64,000 nt of DNA from Actinopolymorpha pittospori (GTDB taxonomy: Bacteria > Actinomycetota > Actinomycetes > Propionibacteriales > Actinopolymorphaceae). The position numbers and the translations under genes were made by a program. Shown in pieces: positions 61,417 to 64,000 of the stretch. A model generated the notes under the pieces. That model did not search any database. It was not told the DNA's origin and worked only from the letters and a program-made list of their open reading frames with translations. Each line of letters begins with the position of its first letter. Within the stretch, counting starts at the first letter, position 1. Where the stretch lies: contig NZ_JADBEM010000001.1 of the NCBI RefSeq assembly GCF_014873875.1, positions 1,984,001-2,048,000 of the forward strand. Direction: 5' to 3'.

Positions 61417-62607
61417 ATGAGTGGTCCGCTCGCCGGCCTGCGGGTGCTGGAGTTCGTCAACCTCGCGCCCGTCCCGTTCGCCGCGATGCTGTTGTCCGAC
61501 CTCGGCGCGGAGGTGGTGCGGATCGACCGCGCCGACAGCGTGGGCGGCGGTTCACCGATCCCGGCGTTCGACCGGCCGCCGGTCGAAGGGCCACCCGACC
61601 CGCTCGGCCGGGGCCGGCGTTCGGTCGCGCTCGACCTCAAGCACCCCGACGGCGTAGCGGTCGCGCTGCGTCTCGCGGACCGCGCCGACGTCCTGGTCGA
61701 GGGCTTCCGGCCCGGCGTGTGTGAGCGGCTCGGTCTTGGTCCCGACACCTGCCTGGCCCGCAACCCGCGCCTGGTCTACGCCCGCATCACCGGCTGGGGG
61801 CAGGACGGCCCGCTGGCCGCGACCGCGGGCCACGACCTCGACTACCTCGCCGTGTCCGGCGCGCTCGCCCCGATCGGCCCGGCGGGCGGACCGCCCACCC
61901 CTCCGATCAACTACGTCGCCGACTTCGCCGGCGGTGGCATGCTGGCCGTTCTCGGCATCCTGGCCGCGCTCTGGGAACGCGAACGCTCCGGGCACGGCCA
62001 GGTCGTCGACGCGGCCATGGTGGAGGGGGCGGCGCTGCTGTCGACGCACCTGCACAGCCTGATCGGCCGCGGCATCTGGAACGGGCCGCGCGGAGGAAAC
62101 CTGCTCGACGGCGGCGCACCGTTCTACCGCTGCTACTCCTGCGCGGACGGCCGGTTCGTCGCGGTCGGTGCGCTGGAGCCGCGGTTCTACGCCGCCCTGC
62201 TCGCCGGGCTCGGGCTCACCGAGGAGGAGCTACCCGGACAGTACGACGAGTCCGGCTGGCCCCGGCTGCACGAGCGGTTCGCGGCGGTGTTCGCCACCCG
62301 CACCCGGGAGGAGTGGACGAAGCGGTTCGGCGGAACGGACGCGTGCGTGACGCCGGTACTGGAGCCCGCCGAGGCGCCGCGCCATCCGCACCTCGCCGCG
62401 CGCGGCACCTACGTCGACGTGGGTGGGCTCGCGCAGCCGGGTCCGGCGCCGCGGCTGTCCCGCACACCGGGAGCGGTCCAGGGACCCGCGCCCGTCCCAG
62501 GCGGGGACACCCGCGAGGTGCTCGCCGACTGGGGGCTCGCCGCGGACGAGATCGCCGGGCTCCTACGCTCCGGCGCGGTCGCCGTCGCACCCTCCACGCG
62601 GGGATGA
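61417..62607 (+). CDS. Class III CoA transferase (CaiB/BaiF family)
   Basis: A 396-residue family III CoA transferase or 2-methylacyl-CoA racemase-like protein. It starts GPLAGLRVLEFVNLAPVPFA then AMLLSDLGAEVVRID, with the catalytic Asp in AGHDLDYLAVSGALAPIG (Asp140) and YVADFAGGGMLAVLGILAAL after it. It may activate a carboxylic acid for the neighbouring dehydrogenase or epimerise 2-methylacyl-CoA. I prefer ATG 61417; GTG 61372 is in frame, overlaps the upstream gene and spans a 15-bp tandem repeat (GAGCCCGGGGACGAC type, 61384-61413), which gives only GDDEP repeats. Confidence 0.9.
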   Translation: MSGPLAGLRVLEFVNLAPVPFAAMLLSDLGAEVVRIDRADSVGGGSPIPAFDRPPVEGPPDPLGRGRRSVALDLKHPDGVAVALRLADRADVLVEGFRPGVCERLGLGPDTCLARNPRLVYARITGWGQDGPLAATAGHDLDYLAVSGALAPIGPAGGPPTPPINYVADFAGGGMLAVLGILAALWERERSGHGQVVDAAMVEGAALLSTHLHSLIGRGIWNGPRGGNLLDGGAPFYRCYSCADGRFVAVGALEPRFYAALLAGLGLTEEELPGQYDESGWPRLHERFAAVFATRTREEWTKRFGGTDACVTPVLEPAEAPRHPHLAARGTYVDVGGLAQPGPAPRLSRTPGAVQGPAPVPGGDTREVLADWGLAADEIAGLLRSGAVAVAPSTRG

Positions 62608-62641
62608 CCACGCTGACGTCCCGGTCGACGACCGCGTCCTG

Positions 62642-63460
62642 TCAGGTCGCCTCGGCCACCACGACCTCGACCAGCGGGTCGGCCCGGAACGCCGCCAGTT
62701 GGGCCGGGGTCGCGCCCGCGTCCGTGATGAGCGTCCACGGCCGGTCCAGCGGCGCCCAGGCGTCGAAGGGCGCGTGCCCGAGCTTGCTCGCGTCGGCCAG
62801 CACGTAGACCTCCCGCGCCCGCGCCGCCATCAGCTCCTTCAACGCCGTCTGGGACAGGTCCGCCTCACAGATGCCGCGCCCGGCGACCAGCCCGTCCGCG
62901 CCCAGGAACGCCTGGTCGGCGCTGATCCGGCGGACGACCTGCTCGGCGAGCGGGCCGATCGTGCTCTCGCTGATCCGGCGGAACGTCCCGCCCACCCAGA
63001 CGAGCTCGACGCCCTCGGCGCGCAGGAGTTCGAGGGCGGCGGTGGCGCCGTTGGTCACGACCCGGATGTCCTGCCGGTCGCGCAGGTGGTGGGCGAGCCG
63101 CCCGGTCGTCGTACCGGCGTCGAGCAGCGTGGTGTCGCCGGCACCCACGAGCGTCGCCGCCAGCCGGGCGATGGCGTCCTTCGCGTCCTGGGCGATCCGG
63201 GCGCGTTCGCGCAGCGAGGGCTCGGGTTCGTGTGGGGTCGCGAGCGCGCCGCCGTAGGTGCGGGCGATCCGGCCCTGGCCGGTGAGCCGGGCCAGGTCGC
63301 GACGCACCGTGGACGCCGACACCCCGAGGCGCAGGCTGAGCTCGTCGACCCGGGTCTCGCCCGCGAGGACGAGGGCGTGGATGCGCTCCCGGCGTTCGGC
63401 CGTGCGGGCCCGCTCGGCCGCGGACTCGCTGGGCTGCCGCCCCGCTCCCTTGTCGCTCAT
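62642..63460 (-). CDS. DeoR/GlpR family transcriptional regulator
   Basis: The 272-residue regulator has a DeoR helix-turn-helix (RRERIHALVLAGETRVDELS then LRLGVSASTVRRDLARLTGQ) and a DeoRC sensor domain with phosphate-sugar-binding signatures: TLLDAGTTTGRLAHHL, RVVTNGATAALELLRAEGVE, FLGADGLVAGRGICEADLSQ and YVLADASKLGHAPF. It lies 24 bp downstream of the pdxA-family gene on the same strand, so it likely controls that catabolic operon and responds to a phosphorylated intermediate. Confidence 0.92.
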   Translation of the reverse strand: MSDKGAGRQPSESAAERARTAERRERIHALVLAGETRVDELSLRLGVSASTVRRDLARLTGQGRIARTYGGALATPHEPEPSLRERARIAQDAKDAIARLAATLVGAGDTTLLDAGTTTGRLAHHLRDRQDIRVVTNGATAALELLRAEGVELVWVGGTFRRISESTIGPLAEQVVRRISADQAFLGADGLVAGRGICEADLSQTALKELMAARAREVYVLADASKLGHAPFDAWAPLDRPWTLITDAGATPAQLAAFRADPLVEVVVAEAT

Positions 63461-63484
63461 GGCTTCGCCCCCACCCCGAAAGTC

Positions 63485-64000
63485 CTACCCCGCGCGCTTG
63501 GGCGCGAGTTCGGTCGCCTGACGGAGCGCCTCGAGCATGCTGCGCTCGTCGGCGGTCCCGGTGCCGGCGATGTCGAACGCCGTACCGTGGTCGACCGAGG
63601 TCCGGACGACGGGCAGCCCGATGGTGATGTTGACACCGGCCTCCAGCCCGAGCACCTTCACCGGGTTGTGTCCCTGGTCGTGGTACATCGCGACCACCAG
63701 GTCGAAGTCACCGCGGACCGCGCGGAAGAAGACCGTGTCGGAGGGCAGCGGGCCGATCGCGTCGATGCCGTCCGCGCGCGCCGCGGCGATACCCGGGGCG
63801 ACCTTGGTCTCCTCCTCGCCGTGGCCGAACAGGCCGTTCTCACCCGCGTGCGGGTTGATCCCGCACACCGCGATCCGGGGCGCCTCGATGCCGGACTTGA
63901 CCAGCGTCTCGTGGCCGCGGCGGATGGTGCGTTCGACCAGCCCGGCGTCGATCTTCGCGATCGCGTCGATCAGTCCGATGTGGGTCGTGCAGTGGACGAC
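63485..64000 (-). CDS. PdxA/PdxA2 family 4-phosphate dehydrogenase, 5' end outside window
   Basis: The frame is open to the window edge, so about half of the usual 330 residues is visible. The family blocks are clear: TTHIGLIDAIAKID, PRIAVCGINPHAGENGLFGH then GEEE, IGPLPSDTVFFRAVRGDFDL, VVAMYHDQGHNPVKVLGLEA and RTSVDHGTAFDIAGTGTADE, with the metal-binding His and Asp present. PdxA makes pyridoxine; PdxA2/DenD-type relatives oxidise 4-phospho-D-threonate or erythronate in sugar-acid catabolism. The adjacent DeoR regulator favours the catabolic form, but this is inference. A DUF1537 kinase upstream would support it. Confidence 0.88.
   Translation of the reverse strand, partial: VVHCTTHIGLIDAIAKIDAGLVERTIRRGHETLVKSGIEAPRIAVCGINPHAGENGLFGHGEEETKVAPGIAAARADGIDAIGPLPSDTVFFRAVRGDFDLVVAMYHDQGHNPVKVLGLEAGVNITIGLPVVRTSVDHGTAFDIAGTGTADERSMLEALRQATELAPKRAG

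Overview
The window is a high-GC actinomycete chromosome. The signs are GC-rich third codon positions, many GTG starts, ATGA/GTGA stop-start overlaps, type VII secretion genes, an ImuA'/ImuB/DnaE2 mutasome with actinobacterial LexA boxes, and several genes that look leaderless. I cannot name the genus from sequence alone; a Propionibacteriales member (Kribbella/Actinopolymorpha type) is a guess. I saw no rRNA, tRNA, CRISPR array, transposase or phage gene.

Layout: 1-8.3 kb holds an ESX core (eccD and eccC divergent, mycP convergent with eccC) and an anti-sigma-type ATPase. 8.4-16.7 kb holds a GT2 glycosyltransferase overlapping a membrane mannosyltransferase fused to a DCC thiol-oxidoreductase domain, a frameshifted radical SAM gene coupled to a YdeI-like protein, a PIG-L deacetylase, a PTH2-domain protein, an iron-box-controlled siderophore-interacting protein and a HAD phosphatase. 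16.9-25.1 kb is the SOS mutagenesis region: dnaE2-imuB under one LexA box and imuA' under a second, with an ArsR/AHSA1/VOC/DinB cassette between them. 25.3-31.1 kb carries larB-larC (nickel-pincer cofactor), an EPSP synthase and a large alkaline-phosphatase-fold membrane protein.

31.4-38.7 kb is mixed: a Tat-exported beta-propeller, fructosamine kinase, low-molecular-weight phosphatase, a His/Gly-rich PadR regulator, a DUF3159 membrane protein, a HisC-type aminotransferase and a Nudix-GNAT fusion. 38.8-47.8 kb holds a heterodimeric ABC exporter, then after a strong terminator and a palindromic repeat cluster a glycine-betaine ABC importer (ATPase, permease, binding protein), then an RlpA-like exported protein with a Crp-type site and an attenuator-like hairpin in its leader. 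48.3-52.1 kb has a thioredoxin-like ferredoxin, a phosphotransferase and a MarR-MFS pair. 52.2-62.6 kb is rich in acyl-CoA metabolism (thiolase, FadB-type enzyme, acyl-CoA dehydrogenase, class III CoA transferase), interrupted by a DsbA-like protein, a glycogen-debranching-type enzyme and a SatD-like regulator with a membrane partner. The right edge has a DeoR regulator and the 3' part of a pdxA-family dehydrogenase.

Start codons were re-chosen where ribosome-binding sites, overlaps or promoter positions argued for it. A recurring pattern is a TANNNT hexamer ending 6-7 nt before the start, which suggests leaderless mRNAs. The items most worth checking are the frameshifted radical SAM/YdeI pair, the mannosyltransferase-DCC fusion, the paired SOS promoters, the RlpA leader, and the 42.8 kb palindromic cluster.
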